Source: Candidatus Pedobacter colombiensis (GTDB lineage Bacteria > Bacteroidota > Bacteroidia > Sphingobacteriales > Sphingobacteriaceae). Taken from it: 64,000 bases of DNA. Positions 1 to 9,109 of the stretch are shown here, one piece after another. A model generated the notes under the pieces. The model did no database searches. It was not told the origin of the DNA and saw only the letters and a list, made by a program, of their open reading frames with translations. Where the stretch lies: the NCBI GenBank assembly GCA_029202485.1, contig CP119313.1, positions 1,922,001-1,986,000 on the forward strand, read 5' to 3'. The translations under genes and the position numbers were made by a program. Position 1 is the stretch's first letter; every line of letters begins with the position of its first letter.

Positions 1-2
1 CA

Positions 3-818
3 TTTGATGTGGTTTTACCTGAAGCAATACCTTTTAAAGGACAAGTATTAAATCAGATTGCGGCTAAGTTTTTAAATGCTACAAAAGATATCGTGCCTAA
101 CTGGGTAATTGGTGTGCCGGATGAAATGGTAACTGTAGGTCGTATTTGCGAGCCTTTTAAAGTTGAAATGGTGGTTCGGGGATACCTGGCAGGACATGCA
201 TGGAGAGAGTACAGTGCTGGTCGACGCAGCGTTTGCGGGGTTGCTTTACCTGAAGGATTGAAAGAAAATGACAAGCTTCCAAAACCGATCATTACACCAA
301 CTACCAAAGCGGCTGTTGGTCACGACGAAGATATATCGAGAGCAGATATTTTAGCGAAGGGCATTGTTTCTGAAACTGATTATGTACAGCTTGAAAAATA
401 TACTTACGCTTTGTATGAGCGTGGTACGCAAATGGCTGCAGATAGGGGATTGATCCTGGTAGACACCAAATATGAGTTTGGTAAAGCTGGTGAAGAGATA
501 TTTCTGATTGATGAGATCCATACACCGGACTCTTCACGTTATTTTTACGCAGAAGGTTATGCCGAGCGTCAGGATAAGGTAGAGCCTCAGAAGCAACTGT
601 CTAAAGAGTTTGTTCGCAAATGGTTAATAGAGAATGGTTTTCAAGGGAAAGATGGCCAAACAGTGCCAGTAATGACACCTGAGATTGTAAACTCTATATC
701 GGATCGTTATATTGAACTTTACGAGCAAATTACGGGCGATCAGTTCATTAAAAATGAACAATCTGATGTCGTAGCGCGTATTGAAAAGAATGTGAATGAC
801 TTTTTAAATAGCCTTTAA
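3..818 (+). CDS. purC: Phosphoribosylaminoimidazole-succinocarboxamide synthase (SAICAR synthetase), 5' truncated by window edge
   Basis: Purine biosynthesis enzyme that joins CAIR and aspartate with ATP to give SAICAR in the cytosol. The frame is open from the first bases of the window (FDVVLPEAIPFKG), so the N-terminal glycine-rich ATP-binding part lies outside. The GTG at base 9 is an internal valine codon, not a start. What remains (about 271 codons of a protein usually near 310 in Bacteroidota) holds the SAICAR signature regions: EPFKVEMVVRGYLAGHAW, then LILVDTKYEFG, then the IDEIHTPDSSR loop. The gene ends before a 140-base gap with a weak hairpin, so it is probably not cotranscribed with the following STAS gene. 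purE and purK lie 35 kb away in this window, so the purine genes are scattered. Confidence 0.96.
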   Translation, partial: FDVVLPEAIPFKGQVLNQIAAKFLNATKDIVPNWVIGVPDEMVTVGRICEPFKVEMVVRGYLAGHAWREYSAGRRSVCGVALPEGLKENDKLPKPIITPTTKAAVGHDEDISRADILAKGIVSETDYVQLEKYTYALYERGTQMAADRGLILVDTKYEFGKAGEEIFLIDEIHTPDSSRYFYAEGYAERQDKVEPQKQLSKEFVRKWLIENGFQGKDGQTVPVMTPEIVNSISDRYIELYEQITGDQFIKNEQSDVVARIEKNVNDFLNSL

Positions 819-867
819 TCATTAAAAATGCTATTATTGCATTGTACAGTATTACACAATTGTTGTA

Positions 868-907
868 AATGCCTGTTTAATTTAATGATAAGTTTTAAAT
901 AGGCATT
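868..907. terminator. Weak AT-rich hairpin after purC
   Basis: The 7-base arms AATGCCT (868-874) and AGGCATT (901-907) flank an AT-rich loop that could pair further (TTTAA with TTAAA). There is no long T run after it, only TTATAT. It may help end the purC transcript. No other signal is seen between 819 and 927. Confidence 0.3.
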
Positions 908-927
908 TATATACAGATAAAATTAAT

Positions 928-935
928 TACTTTCG
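928..935 (+). promoter_or_regulatory. Candidate Bacteroidota -7 box before the STAS/rnz pair
   Basis: TACTTTCG matches the Bacteroidota primary-sigma -7 consensus TAnnTTTG at 7 of 8 positions and lies 23 bases before the ATG at 959. No clear TTTG -33 element is seen at the expected distance. Confidence 0.35.
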
Positions 936-958
936 TATCAGACTAAATAATCAATAGC

Positions 959-1345
959 ATGAAATTTTCAGTAGATAAGCATGAAAAGTATGTTGTTTTA
1001 AAACTCAACGAATCGAAGTTAACAAACGACAATACACCGAAGTTGAAATCTGAGTTCATTTTATTGAACACAGAGGGATATTGTAATATCGTATTAGATC
1101 TATCAGCCGTAAAACAGTGTGATGATTCTCAGGATCTGAGCAGCTTACTTTTTGGAGACAGACTTTGTAAAAAGGCAAATGGCTTGTTTGTTGTTACAGG
1201 TGTGAATAACGTTGTAGCAAAGATTTTAGAGATGTCAAATCTTAACCAATCCTTAACTATAGTTGCCAAAGTTGATGAGGCTACCGACCTGATCTTTATG
1301 GAAGAAATAGAGAAAGAACTGTTGGGGAGCGTAGATAAAGGTTAA
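959..1345 (+). CDS. STAS-domain protein (anti-sigma-factor antagonist-like)
   Basis: A 128-residue single-domain protein. Its beta-alpha pattern fits the STAS/SpoIIAA fold: VVLKLNES, then IVLDLSAVKQCDDSQDLSSL, then LFVVTGVNN. In anti-anti-sigma factors a serine after the third strand is phosphorylated by a partner kinase; here the DDS and DLSS serines near residues 59-64 are candidates. No anti-sigma kinase gene lies nearby, so a partner-switching role is only inferred. The stop overlaps the ribonuclease Z start by one base (TAATG), so the two are very likely translationally coupled. Confidence 0.8.
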   Translation: MKFSVDKHEKYVVLKLNESKLTNDNTPKLKSEFILLNTEGYCNIVLDLSAVKQCDDSQDLSSLLFGDRLCKKANGLFVVTGVNNVVAKILEMSNLNQSLTIVAKVDEATDLIFMEEIEKELLGSVDKG

Positions 1346-2256
1346 TGAAGTTTGAGGTTACTATTTTAGGCAGTAGTTCTGCTACCCCTGTATACAATAG
1401 GAATCCTACGGCTCAGCTTTTAAACTGCAATGAAAAGTTCTATTTGATAGATTGCGGTGAAGGAACCCAACAACAACTTATCAGGTATGGGTTTAAAGCA
1501 AATAAAATTGATTTTATTTTTATCAGCCATTTACATGGTGATCATTACTTCGGATTAATCGGGCTGCTTTCCAGTCTGCATTTAAACGGGCGTATTAAGC
1601 CAATGGTGATATTTGCTCCTGCTGCATTGGCAGATATCCTGGCTTTGCAATTTGAACACTCAGAAACGGTAATCAGATACCCAATTGAATTTGTAGCCGT
1701 ACAGGCTGATGAACCGAGGCAGATTTTCGAAAATGCAGATCTGACAGTCGAAACTATTATTTTAAATCATAGAATTCCATGTACAGGCTTTTCTTTTGTA
1801 CAAAAGAAAAGATTACGCAAGCTGATCGTGGAAAAACTGGAAGCTGAACAAATTCCAATCGAATATTACCCAATGCTAAAAAGAGGGGTAGATCTGGATT
1901 TACCTGATGGCCGGGTTTTATTGAACGTTGAATATACTACAGACTCTGAGCGTCCGAAAAAGTATTGCTACTGTTCAGATACCTTGTTTGATGAAAGCTA
2001 TTTTGAAACTATAAAAGGTTGTGATACATTGTATCATGAAGCTACCTTCTTACATGAAATGATTGATAGGGCTAATCAAACCCATCATACCACTGCATTA
2101 CAGGCTGCTCAGGTTGCTAAAGATACGGGGGCGGTTAAATTGCTCATTGGTCATTTTTCATCTCGCTATAAGACGCTGCAACCTTTACTGGAAGAAGCGC
2201 GGTCGGTGTTTGAAAATACAGAACTAGCTATAGAAGGAAATACATACTCGATATAA
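1345..2256 (+). CDS. rnz: Ribonuclease Z (tRNA 3' processing endonuclease)
   Basis: Zinc metallo-beta-lactamase-fold nuclease that cuts tRNA precursors just 3' of the discriminator base. The 303-residue length is typical of bacterial RNase Z. Visible family marks are the Zn motif HLHGDH at residues 62-67, the DCGEGTQQQL strand before it, a CSDT metal-ligand loop near 212, HEATF, and the C-terminal GHFSSRY. The start overlaps the STAS stop by one base. The last codons and the stop lie inside the long perfect palindrome described at 2247-2302, so the gene end doubles as terminator sequence. Confidence 0.96.
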   Translation: MKFEVTILGSSSATPVYNRNPTAQLLNCNEKFYLIDCGEGTQQQLIRYGFKANKIDFIFISHLHGDHYFGLIGLLSSLHLNGRIKPMVIFAPAALADILALQFEHSETVIRYPIEFVAVQADEPRQIFENADLTVETIILNHRIPCTGFSFVQKKRLRKLIVEKLEAEQIPIEYYPMLKRGVDLDLPDGRVLLNVEYTTDSERPKKYCYCSDTLFDESYFETIKGCDTLYHEATFLHEMIDRANQTHHTTALQAAQVAKDTGAVKLLIGHFSSRYKTLQPLLEEARSVFENTELAIEGNTYSI

Positions 2257-2302
2257 ACAAAAAAGCTTCAGCATTTGCTGAAGCTTTTTTGTTTATATCG
2301 AG
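2247..2302. terminator. Perfect bidirectional terminator overlapping the rnz stop codon
   Basis: A perfect inverted repeat with 27-base arms around a 2-base centre. Its core is AAAAAAGCTTCAGCA with the reverse complement following, so each strand carries a GC-containing stem followed by a T6 run. Pairing continues past the A/T tracts through TATAAAC / GTTTATA and ends inside the last rnz codons. It separates rnz (+) from the MCE gene (-), which converge here. Confidence 0.92.
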
Positions 2303-2311
2303 GTATTAAGC

Positions 2312-3256
2312 TTATTTATCTTTTTTGCCAAATATCGAGAAGTGAACATAACGTTTAGGATGTTGTTTTAGATCTATCATTAAACTATCCAGATTTTTTG
2401 AGGCATTGGTTAAGTTTTCATACATTTTTTTATCATTAACCAGTAGTCCTAAAGTACCTTGTCCACTATTAATTTTACCTACTATTCCTTGTAAATCAGC
2501 TACGGCTTTATTTGCATTCTCTATTGTTTGTTTAAAGTTGGCGGCAGCTACCTGATCTGAAATGGTATGAATGTTATCTAAAATACTATTGATCTTTTCA
2601 TTGTTCTTTTTAAAGTTCGTTGAAATGGACTCTGCATTGGCTAAGATTGCCGAGATTCTTGAACTCTCAGAACCTACCAGATTGTCTACTTTTTTAGAAG
2701 TACTTTCTAAAGAGGACAGGGTAGCAGCAATGCTGTTAAAGCTCTTGTCTACATTTTTCTGGAAATTAGGATTTAAAATAGTGTTTACACTGGTCAATAT
2801 CGAGTCCATTTTTGCAATGATCAGCTCGGTTTTTTTCTGAACCGGCTGAACGGTTTCAAGTAATCCTTTTGCAACATTGGCATTTAGAAAATCACCATCC
2901 TGCGCATAATCTGTGCCTGTGCCTAAAGTCAGAACGATAGCTTTACTACCTAAAAGATCTGTTCCTTCCAATCTCGCAATACTATTTTTTGGAATTTCGT
3001 ACTTTCCCTTGATTTTTAATGTAGCCAAAATGGATCCATCTGATTGCAATTGCAGCTTATCTACACGGCCAATCTGAAAACCATTGATTAAAACCGGCTT
3101 AGATACACCCAGTCCATCAACGCGGGGATACTTGGCATAAAGGACTGTCTCATCCGAAAATATGGCATTACCTTTTAAGAAATTATAACCTATGATTAAT
3201 AAGGCGATAGAAAAGGCTGCCAATATGCCTACTTTAGTTTCGTTTGCGATCTTCAT
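2312..3256 (-). CDS. MCE-domain (MlaD-type) lipid-transport substrate-binding protein
   Basis: A 314-residue protein with one N-terminal membrane segment (about residues 8-26). It is followed by an MCE/MlaD domain (about 36-115), recognisable from KYPRVDGLGVSKPV, INGFQIGRV and GTDLLGSKAI. A long helical C-terminal part rich in N, S, K and I then resembles the extended helices of MCE proteins that form periplasmic tunnels. By family it should bind phospholipid in transport between the membranes with an MlaE/MlaF-type ABC transporter, which is not in this window. The amidase genes lie directly upstream on the same strand (20 bases to the nearest), an arrangement that suggests a shared envelope transcript. 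Confidence 0.88.
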   Translation of the reverse strand: MKIANETKVGILAAFSIALLIIGYNFLKGNAIFSDETVLYAKYPRVDGLGVSKPVLINGFQIGRVDKLQLQSDGSILATLKIKGKYEIPKNSIARLEGTDLLGSKAIVLTLGTGTDYAQDGDFLNANVAKGLLETVQPVQKKTELIIAKMDSILTSVNTILNPNFQKNVDKSFNSIAATLSSLESTSKKVDNLVGSESSRISAILANAESISTNFKKNNEKINSILDNIHTISDQVAAANFKQTIENANKAVADLQGIVGKINSGQGTLGLLVNDKKMYENLTNASKNLDSLMIDLKQHPKRYVHFSIFGKKDK

Positions 3257-3276
3257 TCAGTATGGGTATTTGTTTC

Positions 3277-4122
3277 TTAATTTATCTCAGTTTCTTTTTT
3301 ATATGTTTTTACAGCCTTATAAATGGAATTCACAATTTCGTCTTGTCCATCAGACGAATTCATGTAATCTTCTTCAGTGGGGTTAGAGATAAATCCAATT
3401 TCCGTTAAAACTGCGGGCATCCCACATCTTTGCAGGATTAGCAAGCCTTGTTCTTTTACACCTCTGTTTACCCTTTTGCTATCGTTTGTATAGGCATTTT
3501 GAATTAATCGGGCTAACTTCAGGCTTTTATCTCTAAATGTATTTTTGAACAAAGATAGTATAATAAATGTTTCGGGATCATTAGGGTCGTATCCATCATA
3601 ATTTTGCTTGTAGTTTTTTTCGAGCTTGATATCCGCGTTCTCTCTGATTGCCGCATCTTGCTCATCTAAGCGGTGTGACCCGGCAACAAATGTTTCAGTT
3701 CCACTTGTAGAAGTATTTTTCACTGAACCGTATTGGGCTATTTTTTTTCCATTTTTAGTTTCTGTATAACTGGTTATAACTCTTCTGTCGGGCATAGAAT
3801 TACAATGAATAGAAATAAAGATATCTGCTTTATTGTCGTTTGCTAATGCTGCTCTTTTATGAAATTCGACATCAATATCTGTTTTTCTGGTATAAAGGAC
3901 TTTTACATCAGGCATTTCTTCTTCAAACTTCCTGCCTAGTTTTAAGGCTACCTTTAAAGCAACATTCTTTTCTAGTGAGTAACTTCCGGCAGCACCGGAT
4001 TTAGGGCCGCCATGCCCTGCATCAATAACAATTGTTTTAACTTTATATCCCTGAGAAAAAGCAGTTTGTACACTTATGAATAATGGAATGGCTAATAGGA
4101 ATACAATTTTTTTTAATCTCAT
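3277..4122 (-). CDS. N-acetylmuramoyl-L-alanine amidase (Amidase_3), copy 1
   Basis: Zn-dependent periplasmic amidase that cleaves the bond between muramic acid and the peptide of peptidoglycan. The 281 residues start with a signal peptide (MRLKKIVFLLAIPLF, likely cut after AFSQ at 24). The catalytic domain shows VIDAGHGG with zinc His37, a candidate metal Glu51 in the LEK that follows, SIHCNS with the second His, and the C-terminal TEIGFISNPTEE holding the catalytic Glu. An insert of about 60 residues before the KNTFRDKS segment is shared with its neighbour. It is a clear tandem paralogue of the 4168-5046 gene. Confidence 0.93.
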   Translation of the reverse strand: MRLKKIVFLLAIPLFISVQTAFSQGYKVKTIVIDAGHGGPKSGAAGSYSLEKNVALKVALKLGRKFEEEMPDVKVLYTRKTDIDVEFHKRAALANDNKADIFISIHCNSMPDRRVITSYTETKNGKKIAQYGSVKNTSTSGTETFVAGSHRLDEQDAAIRENADIKLEKNYKQNYDGYDPNDPETFIILSLFKNTFRDKSLKLARLIQNAYTNDSKRVNRGVKEQGLLILQRCGMPAVLTEIGFISNPTEEDYMNSSDGQDEIVNSIYKAVKTYKKETEIN

Positions 4123-4167
4123 CTCTCTTTATCTTTTAATCTTTATTCTTTGCTATTTAATCAGTAA

Positions 4168-5046
4168 TTACCCTTCGATACCTTTTCTATAATTTTCAAT
4201 TGCTTTTAATAAGCACTCGGTAATTTCTTTTTGTCCGGCTTCAGAATTCATATAATTTTCTTCATCAGGATTACTGATAAAGCCAATTTCAGTTAAAATC
4301 GCAGGCATTCCGGCTCTGGCCAGTACCGCAAGGCTTTTTTCCTGAACACCGCGGTCTACGCGACCTACACGAACATATTGATCCTGAACCAATTTGGCAA
4401 GTTTTAAACTTTGCGTCCTGAAAGTATTCTTCATCAAAGATAGAATAATATAATTTTCCGGGTTGTTGGGGTCAAAACCCTCGTAGTTTTCTTTGTAATT
4501 GTCCTCTAAAAAGATGGCGGCATTCTCTCTCTTGATCACTTCGTCCTGCTCATTTAACCTTCCCATACCCGACACAAAGGTTTCTACGCCTTTGGTAGAG
4601 GTACTTTTGCGGGATACAGTTTCGGTAATAGGGATTTTTTTGCCGTGCTTGCCCTTTTTGTAACCGGTAACTACAGTTGTTCGATATACAGGCATATCAT
4701 TACAATGAATAGAAATAAACAGATCTGCTTTGGCATTATTGGCTATAGCAATCCGTTCATAAAGCGGGATAAATACATCTGTAGTTCGGGTATAAATCAC
4801 TTTTACATCCTTCATATTGGCCTCTATAGCTGCACCTAGGTGCAATGCTGTTTTTAAGGCTACATCTTTTTCTGTTGAATATAAACCATGGGTTGAACCA
4901 TCACGGCCTCCGTGTCCGGCGTCTATAACTATAGTTTTTATTTTATATTCTTGCGTAAATGCCTGGTTACCAGATGTGATGATGAGAATAATAGAAATAA
5001 ATATAATCAAAATTACATTTGGTCTAAGCAATGGTATATTTTTCAT
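4168..5046 (-). CDS. N-acetylmuramoyl-L-alanine amidase (Amidase_3), copy 2
   Basis: Same family and domain layout as the downstream paralogue: signal/anchor segment (residues 1-31), VIDAGHGG, SIHCNDM, KNTFRTQSLKLAKL, and TEIGFISNPDEENYMNS. The start is placed at the ATG at 5046 (MKNIPLLRPN), giving 292 residues and a sensible signal sequence; an upstream in-frame ATG would add an unlikely extension. It is divergent from lptD, with 56 bases between them. Two amidases in tandem suggest gene duplication followed by specialisation, for example septal versus sidewall substrates; that is inference. Confidence 0.92.
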   Translation of the reverse strand: MKNIPLLRPNVILIIFISIILIITSGNQAFTQEYKIKTIVIDAGHGGRDGSTHGLYSTEKDVALKTALHLGAAIEANMKDVKVIYTRTTDVFIPLYERIAIANNAKADLFISIHCNDMPVYRTTVVTGYKKGKHGKKIPITETVSRKSTSTKGVETFVSGMGRLNEQDEVIKRENAAIFLEDNYKENYEGFDPNNPENYIILSLMKNTFRTQSLKLAKLVQDQYVRVGRVDRGVQEKSLAVLARAGMPAILTEIGFISNPDEENYMNSEAGQKEITECLLKAIENYRKGIEG

Positions 5047-5102
5047 TAATTTTGAACGTTTTGGATTAAACATTAATGCAAAAATAACATTCACACACGA
5101 AT

Positions 5103-7799
5103 TTGAAACTTTTACGCTACATCATTTTATTAAAAACGATTGTTTTATTAACTTCTGTTAGTAACTATGCGCTAGCATTTACTTCTTTTTCGCCCTTCCA
5201 GGTTGTAAAGCAAACAGATACAACCAAGAAGGATACGACAAAGAATAATCCCCTTATCAAGGGAAATGTGAAGAGCAATCCAAAGGATACAACGGCTTCC
5301 GAAAAAATCCAATACGCAGCCAAAGATTCTGTTACTTTTAATAAAGACAGTAGTATTGTTTATTTATATGGTAAAGCCAGGGTTATTTATCAGGGACTGG
5401 AGTTGGATGCCGATTATATCAGTTATAATAATAAAACCAATATTATTTATGCCAGGGGGACTGTAAATGAGAAAGGTAAGTATGTTGGGCGGCCAATTTT
5501 TAAAATGGAAGGACAGGGGACTTCTATGGCCGATTCGTTAAGATTCAATACAATCACTAAGGCAGGTAATATATTCGGGGTGTACACCGAGCAGGAAGGA
5601 GGCTTTTTTACGGGTGGAAAGGCTAAAAAGCAGCCTGATGATGAGATACATAGTAAGGGTCAGACTTTCAGTACCTGTAATTTGCCGCATCCCCATTTTG
5701 GGATACACTTTACCAAAGCTATTGTCACGGAGAATCAGATTATAGCAGGGCCACTTTATCTGGAAATTGAAGATGTTCCCTTGCCGCTTGGTTTGCCCTT
5801 TGCATTTTTTCCCAAGCCCAATAAGAAGAGCTCAGGAGTTATTTTACCAACTCCAGGTGAGGATTTTTCGAGGGGCTTTTTCTTACAGGATGGGGGCTAT
5901 TATATTGGTTTAAGTGATTATTGGGATGCAAAGCTAACGGGTACAATATATTCCTACGGATCATTTAGTGTGAGAGGTGCTTCAACTTACACCAAAAGAT
6001 ATAAGTTTAATGGAAATGTGGATCTGAATTATGCTTTTAATCAGTATGGTACTAAGGGGACGGCGGACTATAACACAAGTAAGGATTTTAGGATCAATTG
6101 GAGCCATTCGCAAAACCCGAATGCAAAGCCAGGAACAACTTTTTCGGCAAGTGTAAATGCAGGTACATCCAGCTATGATAGGCAAACTGCAGGGGGAAAT
6201 ACTTATAATCCTTATCAAACTGCAAATAATACTTTGTCATCCAGTATTTCCTATAGCAAGATTTTTGGAAAAGGAATAAATTTTTCGGGTGCATTTCGTC
6301 ACTCCCAGGAAACGCAAGCTAAGACGATAAGCTTAACATTACCTGATATTACGTTGTCGGTCCCTACATTTAATCCATTTGATTCAAAGGACCGCGTGGG
6401 TGAACAAAAGTGGTATCAAAAGATATCGGTAGGATATAATATGCAGGCAACCAATCAGATCAATACTATAGATTCCTTGTTATTTAAAAAAGGAAGCTTA
6501 AGTCAGTTCAGAAATGGGTTTCAACACAATATCCCTATTAGTATGTCTTTTAATGTGTTACAGTATTTTAACTTTAATGCTGGGATAAGTTACCTGGAAA
6601 GATGGCATTTTCAATCAATCAGAAAGACTTATGCTAAGGTGCCAAATGCAGCTGATGCCATTTTTATTGATACTATACCTGGTTTTAACAGGTCGGGTCA
6701 ATATTCCATTAATGGTGGATTATCTACGAAAGTATATTCAACAGCTCAGTTTAAGAACTTAGGTAATTTTAAAGCCTTACGTCATGTGATGACGCCAAGT
6801 ATTAACTTTGGTTATACACCTGATTTTTCTGCCATAAGCCAGGGAAACTATAAGTATGCCTATTACCAGGATGGATCTCCTGTATACTTCACTAATTTTA
6901 AAGGACAACCAGAACAGGTTAAGTATTCAATTCACGAAGGTTCTTATTTTGGAGGTCCTGGTTTGGGGAGTAGCGCCACTATAGGTTTTTCAATCGACAA
7001 TACGGTAGAAGCAAAGGTTTTAACTCCAAAAGATACAACAGGAACAGGAGAAAAGAAAATTCCAATTATACAAGGGTTAGGAATAAGTGGAAGCTACAAC
7101 TTGCTGGCTGAAAATTTTAAGCTATCGACTTTAGGTTTTAGTGGCCGTTCACAGTTTACCGATAAACTTGGAATTAACTATTACGGTACGTTGAACCCAT
7201 ATTTATATGAAAATGTGATTGATTCTAATACTAATTTGCCAATCAGAAGGCTTATTGATAAATATACCTGGACACGTGGTCAATTTCCTCGTTTAACCAA
7301 TTTCGGTTTCTCTTTTAGCTATAGTCTGAATCCGGAAGCCCTTAAGCGTAAAAATGCTACTCAAGATAAGATAAAGGAACAAAAGAATGCCGGTGGACTA
7401 ACACCTGAACAAGCTGAAGCATTGGCTAAAGTTAGCCGTGATCCAAATGCCTTTGTTGATTTTAATATTCCATGGAACTTTGCATTTTCTTACAACTTTA
7501 ACTATAGTACTACTGATGTTGGGCTACTCCCCACGGTAACCAATACATTAAACTTTAATGGTGATGCGAATATCACTCCTAAATGGAAAGTCACTTTTAG
7601 CTCGGGCTGGGATTTCAAGAATAAAACAATTTCCCAAACGAATTTCGCAATTTATAGGGACTTGCATTGCTGGGACATGAGCTTTAACTGGGTGCCATTT
7701 GGTTTTTACCAGAGTTATTCAGTTGATATTAAGGTTAAGGCTTCGATCCTTCAGGATTTGAAACTGAGCAAGAGAAAAGGATACTACACCAGATTCTAA
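5103..7799 (+). CDS. lptD: LPS-assembly outer-membrane protein LptD (OstA family)
   Basis: Outer-membrane beta-barrel translocon that inserts lipopolysaccharide into the outer leaflet. The 898 residues comprise a signal peptide (about 1-25), an acidic/Lys linker, an OstA-like jellyroll domain (about 70-200, with the YLYGKARVIYQG and YNNKTNIIYARG repeats), and a long barrel with alternating aromatic strands. There is no upstream ATG after the in-frame stop at 5085, and the first internal Met is far downstream, so translation must begin at a rare codon; TTG at 5103 precedes KLLRYIILL, a good signal sequence. The gene ends 12 bases before cinA, so the two may share a transcript. Confidence 0.9.
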   Translation: MKLLRYIILLKTIVLLTSVSNYALAFTSFSPFQVVKQTDTTKKDTTKNNPLIKGNVKSNPKDTTASEKIQYAAKDSVTFNKDSSIVYLYGKARVIYQGLELDADYISYNNKTNIIYARGTVNEKGKYVGRPIFKMEGQGTSMADSLRFNTITKAGNIFGVYTEQEGGFFTGGKAKKQPDDEIHSKGQTFSTCNLPHPHFGIHFTKAIVTENQIIAGPLYLEIEDVPLPLGLPFAFFPKPNKKSSGVILPTPGEDFSRGFFLQDGGYYIGLSDYWDAKLTGTIYSYGSFSVRGASTYTKRYKFNGNVDLNYAFNQYGTKGTADYNTSKDFRINWSHSQNPNAKPGTTFSASVNAGTSSYDRQTAGGNTYNPYQTANNTLSSSISYSKIFGKGINFSGAFRHSQETQAKTISLTLPDITLSVPTFNPFDSKDRVGEQKWYQKISVGYNMQATNQINTIDSLLFKKGSLSQFRNGFQHNIPISMSFNVLQYFNFNAGISYLERWHFQSIRKTYAKVPNAADAIFIDTIPGFNRSGQYSINGGLSTKVYSTAQFKNLGNFKALRHVMTPSINFGYTPDFSAISQGNYKYAYYQDGSPVYFTNFKGQPEQVKYSIHEGSYFGGPGLGSSATIGFSIDNTVEAKVLTPKDTTGTGEKKIPIIQGLGISGSYNLLAENFKLSTLGFSGRSQFTDKLGINYYGTLNPYLYENVIDSNTNLPIRRLIDKYTWTRGQFPRLTNFGFSFSYSLNPEALKRKNATQDKIKEQKNAGGLTPEQAEALAKVSRDPNAFVDFNIPWNFAFSYNFNYSTTDVGLLPTVTNTLNFNGDANITPKWKVTFSSGWDFKNKTISQTNFAIYRDLHCWDMSFNWVPFGFYQSYSVDIKVKASILQDLKLSKRKGYYTRF

Positions 7800-7811
7800 A
7801 CTTATTTTTTT

Positions 7812-9059
7812 ATGCTAGCAGAAATTATAACCATTGGTGATGAAATACTGATTGGTCAGATTGTAGATACGAATTCAGCCTGGATGGCTGAGCAACTAAA
7901 TCTGATTGGTATAAAAGTTAAACAGGTCAGCTCCGTTTCTGACGATGCAAATCATATTATTGAAGCATTGCAGCTTGCAGAAAAAAGAGCAGATATTATT
8001 CTGATTACCGGCGGTTTAGGTCCCACTAAGGATGATATTACTAAAATAACACTAGCCAGGTATTTTAACATGGGCTTTAGACGGGATCAGGAAACATTGG
8101 AGCATGTGACAGATATTTTTACCCGTTTTAAAAAGCCAATGATCGAGTCTAATCGTAAACAGGCTGATGTGCCTGATGGGTGTACAGTAATCAAAAACAA
8201 AAATGGTACTGCACCCTGTATGTGGTTTGAGGAGCGTGGCAAAATATTTGTTTCTATGCCGGGTGTTCCTTTCGAAATGATGTACCTGATGGAGGAAGAG
8301 ATTCTTCCAAGGTTAAAGAAAGCATTTAAGCTACCTGCAATCATTCATAGAACTATACTAACTGCTAATATTGGAGAGTCTTTTTTGGCGGTAGAGCTGG
8401 AAGAAATAGAAAATAGCTTGCCACCATATATTAAATTGGCCTATTTACCGAAACTAGGGCAAATCAGATTAAGGTTAAGTGGTACCGGTGATGATGAGAA
8501 ATTGCTAAAAACAGAGGTCGAAACTTATGCGCAGCAGATCATCAGTAAGGTGAAAAAATATGTAGTTGTTGACAAAGATATTACGCTGGAAAAAGCCATA
8601 TTGGATATCATGGAGCAGCATAAACTGACTTTATCTACTGCCGAGAGCTGTACAGGTGGTTATATATCGCATCTGATTACACAGCATCCAGGATGTTCGG
8701 CGGTATTTGCAGGAGGGGCTGTAACTTATTCTAATGCACTTAAAATGTCTGTTTTAGGGGTTAAAGCAGAAACATTGGAGGCTTACGGTGCCGTAAGTGA
8801 ACAAACTGTAAAAGAAATGGCCTACGGTGCGAGAATTAATTTTAAAACCGATTATGCTGTTGCTGTGAGTGGAATTGCCGGACCTGACGGTGGTACTGCC
8901 GATAAACCTGTTGGTACTGTGTGGGTTGCAGTGGCAAATAGTCGCCATGTAATTGCAAGGTTATTTAATTTTAGTAACCGCAGGATACAAAATATTGAGC
9001 GTTCTGCCATAGCTGCATTGACTATGGTTTTGAATGAGGTTAAACAAGATGTGGGTTAA
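7812..9059 (+). CDS. cinA: CinA family protein (competence/damage-inducible protein, nicotinamide-nucleotide amidase)
   Basis: A two-domain protein of 415 residues. The N-terminal molybdopterin-binding-like domain (about 1-170) shows IITIGDEILIGQIVDTNS and TGGLGPTKDD. The C-terminal CinA amidase domain (about 255-410) shows STAESCTGGYISHLIT, VTYSNALK and VSGIAGPDGGT. Full-length CinA proteins hydrolyse ADP-ribose and NMN and act in pyridine nucleotide salvage. The start ATG is 12 bases after the lptD stop, with an AT-only spacer and no Shine-Dalgarno. Confidence 0.94.
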   Translation: MLAEIITIGDEILIGQIVDTNSAWMAEQLNLIGIKVKQVSSVSDDANHIIEALQLAEKRADIILITGGLGPTKDDITKITLARYFNMGFRRDQETLEHVTDIFTRFKKPMIESNRKQADVPDGCTVIKNKNGTAPCMWFEERGKIFVSMPGVPFEMMYLMEEEILPRLKKAFKLPAIIHRTILTANIGESFLAVELEEIENSLPPYIKLAYLPKLGQIRLRLSGTGDDEKLLKTEVETYAQQIISKVKKYVVVDKDITLEKAILDIMEQHKLTLSTAESCTGGYISHLITQHPGCSAVFAGGAVTYSNALKMSVLGVKAETLEAYGAVSEQTVKEMAYGARINFKTDYAVAVSGIAGPDGGTADKPVGTVWVAVANSRHVIARLFNFSNRRIQNIERSAIAALTMVLNEVKQDVG

Positions 9060-9074
9060 GTCTGTAAAATACTT

Positions 9075-9082
9075 TACTTTTG
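9075..9082 (+). promoter_or_regulatory. Candidate Bacteroidota -7 box before the E2 gene
   Basis: TACTTTTG is an exact match to TAnnTTTG and is followed by CACC. It lies 27 bases before the ATG at 9110. The -33 region (about 9051-9055) is not a clear TTTG. Confidence 0.5.
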
Positions 9083-9109
9083 CACCTGATACAAATCATA
9101 AAATAAAAA

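Noticed and set aside
9..818. GTG at base 9 as the start of purC
   Set aside because: The frame remains open upstream with conserved residues (FD before VVLPEA), so the gene is cut by the window edge.
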